A stretch of DNA of 64,000 nt, taken from the NCBI RefSeq assembly GCF_964204645.1, contig NC_134025.1, positions 20,056,001 through 20,120,000 of the forward strand, given 5' to 3'. Of this stretch, positions 21,354 through 35,600 are shown in pieces. Within the stretch, counting starts at the first letter, position 1; each line of letters opens with the position of its first letter. The translations under genes and the position numbers were made by a program. Under the pieces are notes generated by a model, which had not been told where the DNA came from, ran no database searches, and saw nothing but the letters and a program-made list of their open reading frames with translations. This stretch comes from Tubulanus polymorphus (lineage: Eukaryota; Nemertea; Palaeonemertea; Tubulaniformes; Tubulanidae).

Positions 21354-23660
21354 ACGAGGCCAAACCACACATAAAGACTACTGGGTACTTTTCCATTGCC
21401 CTAAACTGGTTAGGGCAACTACGTCCCAAACTGGAATAAAAGATTGTCCTAGTATCCCTAATTGCCAATTCAAGTATTGTGTGAAGTCTGGATGATCATT
21501 TTATATGGGCGATAAAGTGCATATCTGACATTAAATTTAATTAATAATGCCAAAAACAAGATCCTGAAGTTCAAATTCAAAGAATTATTGTGATAAAGTA
21601 TTGAATGTCTTTGAAGAGGAAGACCACGCTGCAGATGGACACCTGCCAATAAATTGTCCAGTATTCGAACCTGATGGGATTGTACAAGATTGTAAACTTC
21701 CCAGTTGACTTATCTACTATAAACTGAGGATATGGTTATGATGCCAACAAAATATCGACATACAGTCAAACTGTATCTGGAAAATGTATATGTCAACATG
21801 ATGTTTGATTCAGATTTTTCATTTAATTCACGGGTCCTAATCAATATGGGATTGACTGTATGTTGATGCTGTACATCCATAGAAGAGTATTTTAACTCCC
21901 AAGTATTTGTAATTACATTATGAAAAATAAATGGTTACTGGTAGTATGGAAACATTATCCATGCGTATTACAGCAAACTGCTCGAATAAGATCCAATCAA
22001 CTAGAGGAAACCATTCAAGTCTTTAATGTGGTAAAATGTTTGAGGACAATGTACCATCCTACTCAAACATCACTTGATAGCTGCTGCTATCACACAAGCT
22101 TTTTGCCCGAGCCCGTATGACCCAACCTAAAACGTCGGACTAGGCCCGACCCAAATTTTAGCACAGGACAAATGATTGTGTTCGAATTGCACCTGGAATG
22201 ACCCACCTCACTTTGTTCGAGCATTGTTTATTTAGTATTGAGTGAGTGGTTTACATGTGAACACGCTCTAATTAGGCAGGGGCCAAAGTTGGCTCCAGCC
22301 CAATCTGTGCCAAATCGTCTCCGTGTGATCACAGCTAATAAGTCTCACAAATTTTATGACAAGGAACTTTTTTGCTCTTATTGATAAATCTGAATAACAC
22401 TAAATTCTAACAACAATAAAATAGTTTATTTTTTTCAATGTGCACAAAAATACATGTATCAGGGAAACCAATTAATTTAGATTAACACAAATATATCTTT
22501 TTTCTCAACATTTCCTAATACATTATATTGTATATATTACGTTATTCAATACCAATACGGGTATATCTGGACGGACATGACATCATTTATTTCTTTTATC
22601 AAAAACATATTCGTTATCAGCATATCACAGACAATAAAACTTAAGATCATGTAAAAATACAAATTGTCAACATCTGGTTAAGTTTTATTCACATTAAGAC
22701 AAAAGTGACATAGCTTTGTGCATATTTGCATAAGCTACGTCTTAATGGATGCGATTCAACAAAACCCACATTCAAACAGGTAGCGTCTACACTAAACTCA
22801 GAGTCTGATACGAACGCGGGTTCAATGCAGAGCGCATCTTTCTTTTTTCAAGAAGGGTTTCTACAACCCAGGTTTTGCAGAAAACTCTGCATTGAATCTG
22901 TGTTTGGAGTATAGTGTAGATGTATAAGATGCAAGTGTAGATGTAGCTATAAAGGCCACCCGGGAGGTTAAATCACATTTCATAGCAGATCTATATTCTT
23001 TCACAGGATCTAGCTAAATGTAATAATACAGTCAACCCCGCTCATCAAGACAAACTGAATTTTGATATGATTAATTCAGACTTATCGTATAAGTATCTTT
23101 ATGTAAATGTATAAAAAATACTCTAAACCATTTCCGTGCATCCACACCGCAGTGCGGTGTATGAATCGGTGATGGATTTTGCTAGTACACCGCACTGCGG
23201 TGTATTGATGTAATTAGTAATTAGTTTTATCTCTATTGAAAGATGGCAGCACCTGTCAAACATAGTGAAATATTAGTAACTAAGATATACCGCAGCGCGG
23301 TGTATACGCGCTATAGTGGTATTCCCGTTATTCAACACACTAGGGTGGAATTTTTCAAAATTTTCAAATTATCTCCAGCACTATAGGGTATTGATTAGTC
23401 AGCAATGAAAGGGTTAATCTTATCACATACGATCTATTGCACTTAATACAAATCGATGATCTCCGGTACCTGATATGTGGTTCTTCAGTGTGGTTCTTCA
23501 GATTAGTTTTTAAACGGCAATGTATGGCAAGCAGGAAACTCCTGGAGTAATTACCTATGCTTATACTTAATTGGTGATATGTAATCCGGATCTCTTCTAA
23601 CCAAGATAAATTTACTCAGTCCCAGGTGCTACAAATTTCAGGGGGTTGACTGTAGTTCAT
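21354..23660. other. Intergenic region between convergent genes
   Basis: No gene is seen between the ends of the oxidase (+) and the TPR/U-box gene (-). Two near-palindromes, ACACCGCAGTGCGGTGT at 23144 and ACACCGCACTGCGGTGT at 23196, and a degenerate third near 23287, ATACCGCAGCGCGGTGT, suggest a decayed element. A fold-back with TCTACACTAAACTC and GTATAGTGTAGATG lies at 22787-22922. Polyadenylation signals of both genes are expected here but several AATAAA/TTTATT candidates exist. Confidence 0.45.
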
Positions 23661-26600
23661 CTAAATCCAGCATTTATGCCTGAAGAAAGCTTGCATTTCT
23701 GGATCGTCAACGTCTCTTCCATTCACCCCGGCATAAACCTTCATCAGTAAATCTGATTTGAATTTATCATCCAAAATCTTCACATATTTATCTAAAACAG
23801 CTGAAATAACAGAATATCAAATAACGTACAGGCATATTTAATCAAATTTCACACTTACCTGGTAGATAAAAAATGTCGGGATTGTTATATCTTATAACAC
23901 GTATAATTTGATCGTAGGCTCACTTGTTATAGACTATGGATTATGAAACTACTATCACTAATATGTGACCTGTATAATTTTTAGTATGCTGTTGAATAGT
24001 GGAATCTTCTATATAGATTAACTTGACTTCCGTTGAACATGGGAGAAAATAAGTGTGAGGTAGAGTGGCCAGGTGTGAGGTAGAGTGGCCAGAAGAACTT
24101 TTGACCAAGAAACTGACACCAGCAGGTCCTGAAGTGATGAACTCCGGATTGATGAAACTAGTACTACAGTGGCACCTCGTTATAACGAACTCGGATAAAA
24201 CGATTACTCGTATATGACAAATATAGAATTGTGTCCCAAGTAAGACAATTTAATCATTTTCATACTGCATATAACAAACTATCAGTTATAACGGACAGAT
24301 TTTCTGGTCCCCTGAAATTCGTTGTATCGAGGTTCCACTGTAATAATAATTATTAAGATTAAAATTAATTTTAAAACTGAAGAAGTTTCCATTGTGTTGT
24401 CAAAAGTCTACCATATCTAGTAGATACCGGGATAAACCAGAAATCCTCTTGAACAGACAGAGCCGTCGGAAGGGATTTTTCAGTGGCGAGGCTTATTTCC
24501 GAATGGGGGTGGTGGGGGCCCTCCCCCAGAAAAATTTTGAAAATTCAATCGCCGGAGATGTGTTTTGGGGCCATTTCACGGTCTCATTGACAGAAGCATG
24601 AGAAGTCGTGAGCCAACCACCTAGTGTTCCGACGGCTCTGACAGATCAAGACAAGGAATCTTTTATATAAGTTTTGTCACCTACAAATTGTCTGCAAGCT
24701 AAATGCCCACTCTTAACTGGATAAAACAATGATTTTAACCTACCTAATCCCATAATCTTGCCCCAAGATATCATGTTTGGTCCCAAACGAGGGTCGTCAT
24801 ACTTCTCACATTTGATCAACAACCTTACGATTTCTCCATGGATATAGGCGTCATCAAATGATGCCGTATCGGAAACTGGAAATTTTGCAAAAATGTCTAC
24901 AGCCCCTAATGGATCATCTTTAATTAGCATATCAGCCAGCTCGATATATGCATCATGAATCTGAAAATAGCCACTTTTATAATGAAGTACATACCGGTAA
25001 GTTAAATCAAATTCAAACTATGGTTCTATACCTCTGGCGCCATTGACATGACTTCATTATAGTATTTTTTAGCCTCTTCAATATCTTCAGGTTTACGGGC
25101 AAGAGCTCTGGCTAGTCCTAAACGTGCATGATGTGTCTTTTTATTGATTGGAGCTGGTTTAGTTGGCTGACTGGTTGTTGTTTTCACTAAATACATAAGA
25201 AATAATAAATATTGTAGTTTTCAATTCGAATACAGAACTAGCTAGCTGCCATACACACCCCTCAACTGTCTTGAATGAGTTACATTGAAGCCAACTTTTA
25301 CCCCTTTTTCTAGGCCAAGGTAGCTCATTCATACTTCTAGACCTGCTCCACCTGTGTTATCAACAAATTCAGACTGATACTTGTAGGTAGTGATTTTAGA
25401 GGTTATTCAGCGAGCTTGGATACAGGCAACAAAAGAACATGGCTGTCCATGTAGCCTATTCAATTTTTAACACACCCCCAGATCACCAACAGCCCCCAAA
25501 ATGATCTAAAACATGTATCTTTCTGATCATTGAACTTTCATATGAAATAATTCTAAGCGCACATATTCTTGTTTTGAAACATTTCAAACAAACTTCAAAC
25601 TAATTAAACACTGAGGGGACCACAGTAATGGGATACCAGCAACACCAGATGGCGCAACAAATCACTGGGTTATTTGTAGTGAAAATCAGAAATACGATAT
25701 AGGCTATACGACGCTCAGATTCCAGCATGGTTCGTCATGTTCCCAGTCGTATCCTGAGTTGGCAGTGCAGATTCTATATCGCTGATAAATCTACCCTCAA
25801 TCTATCAATTAAAGCTGCCACTTGCACTACGTAGACAACGTAGCAAGAAAGTTACATGTATACTGTCTAAACACTTACACAGACAATACCATAGTGTATT
25901 TTTATCTGTTGCCGGCATCGGGCTACGACTTACACAAGGTATTTTGAATGGTATCAAAAGATTTGGCTTCCAAAATTGACACCACTTACGCAAAAATACG
26001 ACTTTGGAAGTACGAGTTATAAGCATAATTTGATAAGGTTTAAAGAAGGAAAAATTAGGGACCAAAATAATTATACGAGAGATGTGATGATACGACTAAT
26101 TCGATGATGACTTTTGCGGGGTTGACTGGGTTATTGATTAATAAAACATCATTTGCTGCCAATGAAATTCATCCCACTGTCCACCTTACTATAATCTGAA
26201 TTTATTTATTTCTGCAAGGGCGCACTCAATTATCAATCTAGGATATGTGATTGTGATTTATCATTGGTCACGTGATATTTAGGAGACTTTGAAATGTTCA
26301 TTCTTTCAAGGTGGTTTCATCGTGGAGATCATATGACAAGACTCGGTCCGGAGAATCTGGTTGAGGTTTTGGAGGCACTTAATAGAGTACACCCGAAATT
26401 ATGTTTGCCTTAGATCCCTCTCTACATCAAATTGATCTGGATTTAACAGAATTGACTCATCATAACCAATTACCTTCTTCTTTGGTAGACTCAGGTACTG
26501 GTACAATTGGAGTAGCAGATCCTGATTTTGCAGCAGATCCCGTCTTTGTCGCAGACGTTGCAACTTTAGTTGCCGATCCTGGTTTTGTTACGCTGCCTCT

Positions 26601-29600
26601 CACTCCGACTGATTTGGTTGCCCCGCGAGTTGCTGGTGTGGCTGCACCTCTTCCAGTAGCAGGCTGTAAATGATTACACTATCATTTTGTTATTTATGCA
26701 GTATGTGATTTGAATGACAAGCGCGAAAGCTTTTTCATCAACAACTGAAATATTACCTTGGCCGGCACTTTGCTAGCAGCTCGACCGGCAGTACCCCTTG
26801 AAGTTGTTCCTCGAGTAGCAGGAGTACCTCGCGCTGCACCTGGAAAATATATCAATGGCTGAATTGAATTCATACACCAGGATTTTATTACACTCGCTAT
26901 TGAAAATTTGGATTTCCAGGAACTATATGTTATCAACAAAAAACGTTGCATACAGTGTGTTATGTAATGACCTAGAAATAGTCTCGACATTTGTCCATAT
27001 TTTCACTGCGCAAACTCCTCAATTTTCCTACAGACTGGTGGCTAAAAAAGTTGGTTTAAGTTGACCATAAGAAATGCCATGGTCATTATGCAGCTTTTTT
27101 GTCACTGGCTCCGAATTTTAGAAAGCACTCTTTCATTTGAAGCCCATATCTTATCTCTAGTGTGGATAGAAACCTGCACCCCACTATCATTTCTTTTTAC
27201 TCATCTTGATATTTACCTCTGATTGGTGTTGTTGTGCCTCTACCCCTAACAGCAGGACCTCCACTACCAGCTGCAGCTCCTGGTTTAGCAGAGACCTTTG
27301 TGTCATTCGCTTTCTTTTTCTTTTCTTCCTCCTGCTTTTCTCTTTCTTGCCACCATAACTGGCCTACAGGACAACAGAAAATTTGAGTCATGTCAAAGCT
27401 GTTCCTCAATGGTGCCAAAATGTGTCACATATTGGTCCTACCTCCCTGTTGTCTAAGTACTAAATTACCCCATACAAAATGAATGGTGGACGCCAGTATT
27501 GATTGATCAATTTTAACTACCTTTTACATCCAAAGGTGGGACTCCGGTGGCTGGTTTTCCTTCTAAATCAATACTGGCTTTGAATGAAAGTTTGGCTTCA
27601 GTTAACAGCTTATCCGATTCGTCTCCTAAACTGTTCTCGCACTGCGAAAATTGAGCACAGCCGAGCAAGTATATACTGTGGCTATCACAGGCATTCATTA
27701 ATACTAACTTTTCACATGTCTGAAAAAGGGGTTAAATACCACATATCACAAAAGTGTTCAATAACTGTACAGAGACAACAGATACAAGTCAACTTGATTT
27801 TCTTGTCCAGTGCCTGCACAAATTTCATTGAAGGCTATCCGAGTGAGATTTTTTGTAACATGTGTACAAATAACAGTATCATACAACAAATTAGATAGTT
27901 ATTGACTATAAAATTGATCCAGGTTAATGTTAGAAAATTAGAAATAAAAACTGGCCCCTGTATTCAGGATATCAAACCAACCTCTCGTTGCAGAGATAAA
28001 AGTTGCGCATTTTGTGGAATTGTAGTTCTTTTTATAAGGGCAGAAAGACGTTGACATCTTTGAATGATTAAGTCTCGATTTCCATTTGATTTTTCCAGCA
28101 GTAGCTCGAGCAGATTAGAATGAGCTCCCAAAAGAACCCATTCTATTTGCTTGTAGGAATCACCTCGACACGTGAGAGTTAATGTCTGCGCAGCAAGTAG
28201 GGCAGCACTAGAAAATATTTACAAATCGTGACAATGGCGACAATGATGATTATTTCAACGTTAAATTTCTCAGAGCAAGTTAAGTACAGAGATGCTAGGG
28301 CCAAAGTACCAAAATTCCGGAATTTAGAACGGGGGTCTTTTTGCGTTTTTGCGTTCTAGAGCGATCTGGGTATCTGAAAATACAACGGCAGGCATTCGTT
28401 GTGCTTCACATCCCTCGCTGCCTTCTTATGCCGCGCGCTATCCGGGTGACGAAGAATATCTTTTTTCCCGCCACTACCGTATTTGACCTGGTCTTTACAA
28501 ACGACGCAGTACGCCACGCCAGCTAAGTCTAACTTACGAATGTAGTTCGATAAGTAGTCCCCATTACTGTCCTTACACTCTAGCCAGTGCCAATTAAATT
28601 TATTTTTTATACCGCTGTCAATTGCCTTTATATCGGCCGACTCCCGACTGACAATCTTTCCGTGCGTGCTCATTTTGCAGACCGTCCCGCTTGACAGCTG
28701 CAGGCAAAAAGTAAGTTACAAAGCTGCGTGCCTCAGCACATAGCACGCACGTGGTAATGATTAAGATGATATTTATAAGATATCATCTTAATCATTACCA
28801 CGTGCATCTTCACATTGTTGGCCGTCAGCGGGATGATGTACAACGGCGTGTAAAGATAATTAACTTTTAGTTGGAAATGGCGTCACAACAGTGGCGCTCC
28901 GCCTACGCACGCGCACAGATACCACAACAAGCACACATATATACATTGTATCAGAACGTCCTCGGAAACAGAGACCAAGATAAAATAACACAGAAGCGAC
29001 GATGAGTACAAGCAAACGAACGCTTTTACGGTCCGTGCCATTACTGGTCGCCGCGAGGAATTCTCACCCAATTTCCGGAATTGACATCGGCGATCCTAAA
29101 TTTCCGGAATTCCGGATATTTCCGGAAAACTAGCATCTCTGTAAGTACGACATCCTGGTATTTAGGGAATCCATCGTCATTTTTCACAAACGTTCAATTC
29201 CATGGCAAATTGTCCACTAAAGTAATTGCCAAATGCTTGTAAAAACAATTTTGCCACAGACTTTGCTCCAGTTTATTTCAAAAAAAATTTGAAAAACTGG
29301 CTCTATTGGTTTCTAGGAATCTTTTTGCTTAGTACTTACGTATGGAAGACATCTTCAGCCGTCATGACGTCTTTTACATTGGGAGAACTACGTAGCAGGA
29401 TGCCCAACTGAATGATAGACCTCAGTAAATGAATATTGTGCTGCGAAGTCAAATCATCTGCATGCAAGCAGCTTTGAACTGAACTGTAGAATAAAACCAT
29501 TTTTCCTTTACAGGTGCCTACACTTACGTACCGGTATACATATATGTATATGTATGTGTATATGTATATGTTCATGTACATATACATTAATACAAAACTA

Positions 29601-32600
29601 TGTACCAAAAAGGTGTCGCCGTGGAGAAGAATTGGGCCTTGAAATTTTGTGTGGTAGTCAATCATTGTATAAACTAATGCAATGAATATAAACAGGTGTG
29701 AAATTATTTATCCCAAGGTGGCATGGTGTCCCTGGACCCTTAGTTTGATTTCATAAATCTTTGATTAGCAAACGTTACCTAGAAATATCAACTTTCATTG
29801 CAGTCTCAGTGTTCTTTGCAAGTAATGTTTCCATAGCAGTGACCAAGTAAGCGATTGCCTCATTTTTACGCTCCCCAGGACCATTCTTCTTTAAAGCCAA
29901 TGTAAGTCCAAGATAGAATCTGCAATACACAAAAGGAAAATGAGTACAGCTCTCCAGTAACTGAGGGTTCACTTACAGCACCAATTCTATAGACCAGTTT
30001 CGACAAGCCAAATGTACACTACTGCACTATTGCCTTTGAACAATAAATCTAATTGCTGGTGATGCAGAATGTAGCAATATGAAACATTTCTAGATTGTGT
30101 TGCTATAACTATACAGGGCTGTTAACTCATGACAAAATATCAACCAATCATCGAATGACCGTACCCATTTAAAAGTTGCGAATCCACTATTGCCAGTTTA
30201 TTAAACAGTTTTAAGCTTAAAAGTTTGAATTGTCAGCTTCATTGAAAACATAAAGTAACTATTAGCAATACAAATGTACAACAAAAATTGGAGTAAAAAT
30301 TTTTTGTGAAACTGGGCCCAGTGGTTAAATTCAAAACAGTCATGGCTTATTTTTAAGATCTCTCTAAGACAATTTTTATTGTACAGCCAATCAAAAAACT
30401 TAAGACTAGTCAAAATTTAAGACTAATTGACGACTTAAGTCACGACTGTTATAGTCTAACAGTAGTCTGAAATCACAAAGACTGGTCTTTAGTTTATAAA
30501 CTGGCTAATGAATCGACATCTAAGATGTGATAATTGCAGACTGTTCTTGTACCTTGTAAAGATAAGTAATTGTAACATTTACCAACCTCGAAGATTCATG
30601 TTGTGGATTCCATGCAAGGGCCGTTTCTAATCGATTGACAGCTACATCATACTCGCCCTGTATGACTAACATACGACCAACATGAAAATTATACACTGCT
30701 TTACTGTCATCTAATACCATCGCATCCATATATTTCAGGTAAGCTTGTCCCAATGGATTCTCTTCATCTGCGGCTTTTTGGGCAGCAGCGCCTTCCTGCA
30801 ACAAATTATGACCAGTTACATATACAGTTGGTATTATAGGGAAGAGGGATTGATAAAAATGTTGTGCATGGGATGTCATCATTTGATTGTCACACCTGGT
30901 TACTTAAAAATATGAACGTAACAACAATATATGATATGGGGATTAAGAAACTATTGAACTCTGTCATGGAAATCAGTCCTGTTTGACTGCCAATATGGTG
31001 TTAAAAGCACAACAGCCATAAAAATTCAAAAGAGTTGCCATAGAGACTGTGTCAAGATCAAGGAGAGAGGGAAGGAGAGAGATTAAGGAAGATAAATCAG
31101 AATTTAAACTAGGAGAATACAGTCATGTCTCGATGTACAGCCAACATAGGAGATTCATGTTTTTGTGTTTTTGGTGGCATAGAAAATCAGATTTTCTATT
31201 CACATTCTTTTCCTTATTCTTTTAGTACAGATGTGCACGCTCCAAAGATTACTCGCGAAAGCGAGTGTGCTAGAGTATTTCAATGAATGAATGAATGAAT
31301 GAGTGAATGAATGAATGAATGATCGAGTAAGGCAGTTTATTGGGGTATTACTAAGGGGAGTTGCTGAACCATCACCATGCATATATAGATGTACACAGCA
31401 TTGTTTTATTTCATCAATGTCACAAACTTACTGCAGTGTTGTACAACAACCATGTGTATAATGTGTGTGTAACATCGTTAGAAATGCCAAAAAGACTTCA
31501 GTCCTGTTAGTTACATGATTAATTAAAGGATTTCATGTATATGTAATCTAGTTACGACCAACATTTGGATTGAGCTTGAAATTGAACAAAAGTGATGATG
31601 CAATACTAATAAATTGAACAAAAGTGATGATGCAATACTAATAAATCCGGAAATGGAGGGGCCATTGGCAGTACCCGCCAATCGCTGTAGGGTGTTCACA
31701 TTGCTTCCATACGTACTGAATTTTATTTAAAACTCATACCTTAGACGCTGAATCTTATCGCAATTTGCTGGCTGATCAACATGGTGGGGATTCCCGATGG
31801 TTTTGCTATGCAGTATATATATGCAATTATTGTAACCAGTTGTACGTAATTGGCAAATGTCCATCCACATGTTGAAAAAACAACAGCTTAACTAACTGTA
31901 TTTATATAGGATTGTACCAAGAAGATTCATGTCTTCGTTTAGGAATGTACTAAGAAATTTCATTGGAAGTGGCGGTATGTGGAGGACAGTAACTCAGGAC
32001 TTTTGCAATGCATTAGAGATACAGATAAGCAAGGCCGGCCGTGTAGCAAGACATGACTGTACCTTCTTAGAAAACAGAGAAGTTTAAATTGTACATGTAC
32101 ATGCTTATTCAAAACTACTGGCACCAATGAACACAACTACCAGTATTACCAAGAAATGGCCTCTGAAACTTCCTAGAGAGAATATCAACGCGCTCTATTG
32201 TTAAGTCGCAAAAACTTACTTGAGTAGCTTGCTTTGATTTCCAGACAAATAATGATTGTACATGGTCTGCCTTTCCACTCTGACCAGAATTGATTAAATG
32301 ATGATATTCTTCATCAACTGCTTTCAGTTGAAGAGCTAGTGGTGAATTTTCATCGACGCCCCTTAGTTTACAAATTGCGGCCACTTCCTCTTCTTTTGAA
32401 CTCTCCTTCGCTTCCATATTAAGAGAAGGCAATTCATCCATTTCCTGTGAAGAAATCATTCAAGAGACTTTTAATTTGTCAGTGTCAAATTTTGTTTCAC
32501 ATCTGTCAATGTTTTGGCATTACAAAATTGTTTAAAAAAACTGAAAAAGACACTCTAAATATTTGGATGGATATATGAAAGCTGTGGGTACTGGAGTGTG

Positions 32601-35600
32601 TAATGGGTAGTGTAGTGTGATCTGTGTGCATTTGTGGCGAGCACACAGATCACATTGTTCAATGGGGTTTGGTCCAGGACTCGCGAGATTTTCTGACAAC
32701 ACGGAAGTAACGTGTAATAAACGATGACTTGAATTGCATGACTACCTACCACCCCTCATTATTGTTGGAAAACTAAACGTTCGGCACTGACTAAAAATTA
32801 GTAATAACATTTTAGAAATGGCCAGAATTTGAACTTAGGTTCTATCTCATTTTTATTTTACAATTGCGATTGGAATAATTTTATTTCAAACGGCCGTTAA
32901 GGCTTCATGTTTCGTCTGCAATTCACTGCAAATAGTTACGCAACTACGCACATTTCAGTGTTTTTGGCAGCTGTACACTCAATCGGCACCGTTCGTGACT
33001 AGCTTCACTGCGGAATTATCATTAATTAACATCGCCATATCACATCATCAACTTATATTGTGCCTTAAAACCCTAACAGCCGAAATAATTGAAATGCACA
33101 CACGATTTCTATCATTGAAAATTGAGAGTGGCCATGTTTGTGTTTGCTGCTTCGCGTAAATCCCGCGCGGTGGCGCACCCGTGCTGAGTGCGGCCGATAC
33201 GTCCAGATATTTATTTGGAGACCGTGACTGTGAACACGCAGTACAGTCCAGTGATTCTTAGCTCACAATATACATAGAAGTTATACAGATAGTTTAACAG
33301 AAATATGAATATACAAGATAGGATATCATGGAGATCATATGCATTTTACATACATAGACATAACATTGCATCATTACAGGATGTGGCCAATGTTGGTGAG
33401 ATTTTATCCCAAACAATGAAAATAAAGATGCACGGTGAAGAGCCCTTAAAATTATGTGCTTAAATTGATATACCCAAGGCATGCGGGTCGAGTGCGTGAT
33501 GTTTAACTAAAAATCACCGAAGGGCCGAGCCAGCCTGGGTGTCGAACATGAAAATTGCCGGTCATGTGTTCCGCACCCGATTCAATTTTCATGCGAGAAG
33601 ACACATCAACGATCGTAAATCATCTCACAAACCGATCTAAAACAAATGCATCTCAGGTATCAATTGATAATTTGCTGGTTGCAAATGCTACAACTGTTAT
33701 ATCTATCTGTTGCGTATTTATTAGGAAAAATGCCCACTTTAGTTTCGAGATTTCATAGGAACTCACAAGTTAGACAAAATGGCATTGTCATTCATAGAAA
33801 TGTTACAAAATGTAAACAGTCTCCACTCGCATGAGTATCTTCATGACAATAAATGAACAAAATGTTTTCATAGCACAAGCGAATAAATTTACCTCATTTT
33901 TCAGGCCATATCTATCCTCTGCATAATATTTTTCCTCGAGCAGCATTCCTAACCGCAGGTGAAGACTAGCATCACGTGGCTTACTTTTAATGGCAGTAGC
34001 GAAACAACAACTGGCATTGTACAGATGGTCAATAGGCGATTCACCTTCAGGATATTTTTTGATCACACCTTAAAATACAATTGCCTGATCTATGGATGTG
34101 GATGTTAAGATATGACAGATTCTTATAAATAACCTCTTATAAAAAATATTCACAAATTCCAAAGCGCATTAAAAACACAATTTAATCTAAATACAGCAAT
34201 CAAAATCAAAATGACACAATGTCACAGATCTCACTATTGACACCTCTATAGTACAATATACATGTACATGTATATCATATCTTCCTCACAAGATGGTACG
34301 ATAATACAGTCAAACCCACTGAATCTGGATTGTGGTCTAATCCAGACAACATTTGCAGTCTATTTTGTTCATTAATATACAGGAAAATCACTTTTAATTT
34401 GGATTTCTCGTAAAAACCGGATGAATTTTGTTGGTCCCAAATGATCCGCCTTAAGTGGACTCTACTGTACAAATATACACGGTATCTGCTTTTTCAAAAT
34501 CAGATAAAATAAATCATATAGGCCTCATCGAAAATTATAGTACATAACAACTTACCCATGGTTGGAAGGGATTTGAAGTATTTTTCTATATGCTCCTCGC
34601 CTTGTTTGACCAGTTTATCTGCATTTGACTCATCAAATATCTGTAGCAACTGTTTTTCCCAGCTACGCACCTGAGGGTAATGGGTATGATAAAATTCAGC
34701 TTCAGTATCTTCAATAACACATAATGATTATCTCAAAATACTTGTTCCCATACCTGTACAGAGTGGCTCGGTTTGTCAGTCTGGGCTTTAAACTTACCAG
34801 TCAAATCCTGAAAGAAATTGAAATCATACATGCACAAAATAAATCAACTAGATGTACCATATCAATTAACGTACCTCAGATTTTGGTTTCAAATTACATT
34901 TCTCTATCATGCCTCCTAATTCCTGTAGTTTCACAGCATCAGTAGCTCCTGAATGACAACAATTTACAACAATTCATTAACATATAGAGATAGTCAATTA
35001 TGACAGTAGGCGGGGACGCATTAAGAAAATATCATCCTCACATGTAGGGATTCAAAACCTGAAGGCATAGTGAAACTTTGCCAGATAATGAAGCCCGTAA
35101 AAGGAGCCTGGCCAAATCATCATCGTCTACTGAACACAATAGGTACAATGGATATAGCAATTCCCTAAGGCGCACTTGTAAGGCATTGTGGTGGTTTTAT
35201 GAGATAAGATTATTCATTTTTCTCAGCATTGCTTTGTTCAAGAATATCAAACTACAAGCAAAAATCAGAAAAATCTGAACATCAGTTGTTGACGCGGCTC
35301 ATCGGCAGCTCTAGCTAACGCGGTTATTCTACTCTCATGTCCCATGGTAGTCACAAGCGTTCAAACTATTGTGCGCGTATGTGGAAAAAGACATTTATCC
35401 ATGTAGACCTATCAAAATTTGGAAACACTGATCATCTTTCAACAAAGAGTGTTTGGTATTACATTTTGGAATCTTTGCATTACTAGTGAACAGAATCCCC
35501 ACACCAGACAGACTACAGTCAGCACAGATTTAAATGCCATCACAATGACCATATAAACTTCAAAACTTCATCAATGGAAAAATACCATGCATTAAGACCT

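Larger units (their letters stand above)
28287..29141 (-). mobile_element. hAT-like transposon relic with BED-type finger
   Basis: This 855-bp element in intron 12 of the TPR/U-box gene is bounded by CAGAGATGCTAG and its complement CTAGCATCTCTG, with TAAGTA on both sides. An 8-bp duplication with one mismatch is possible if the ends are shifted by one base. Inside, 28673-28356 (-) encodes FNWHWLECKDSNGDYLSNYI, then YCVVCKDQVKYGSGGKKD and H...H, a C2H2/BED-like finger typical of hAT-related proteins. No transposase core remains. TTCCGGAATT words recur near both ends. Confidence 0.65.

Noticed and set aside
26401-26673. 90-codon + strand frame with repeated VADP words
   Set aside because: It is the complement of exon 17 (low-complexity Thr/Gly/Ser/Ala linker) of the TPR/U-box gene.
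29530-29592. TATG/TATA-rich run
   Set aside because: It is a simple repeat. The minus-strand Tyr/Ile frame across it is an artefact that extends exon 12 of the TPR/U-box gene upstream.
31278-31330. GAAT tetranucleotide run
   Set aside because: It is an ordinary microsatellite in an intron, with no further structure.
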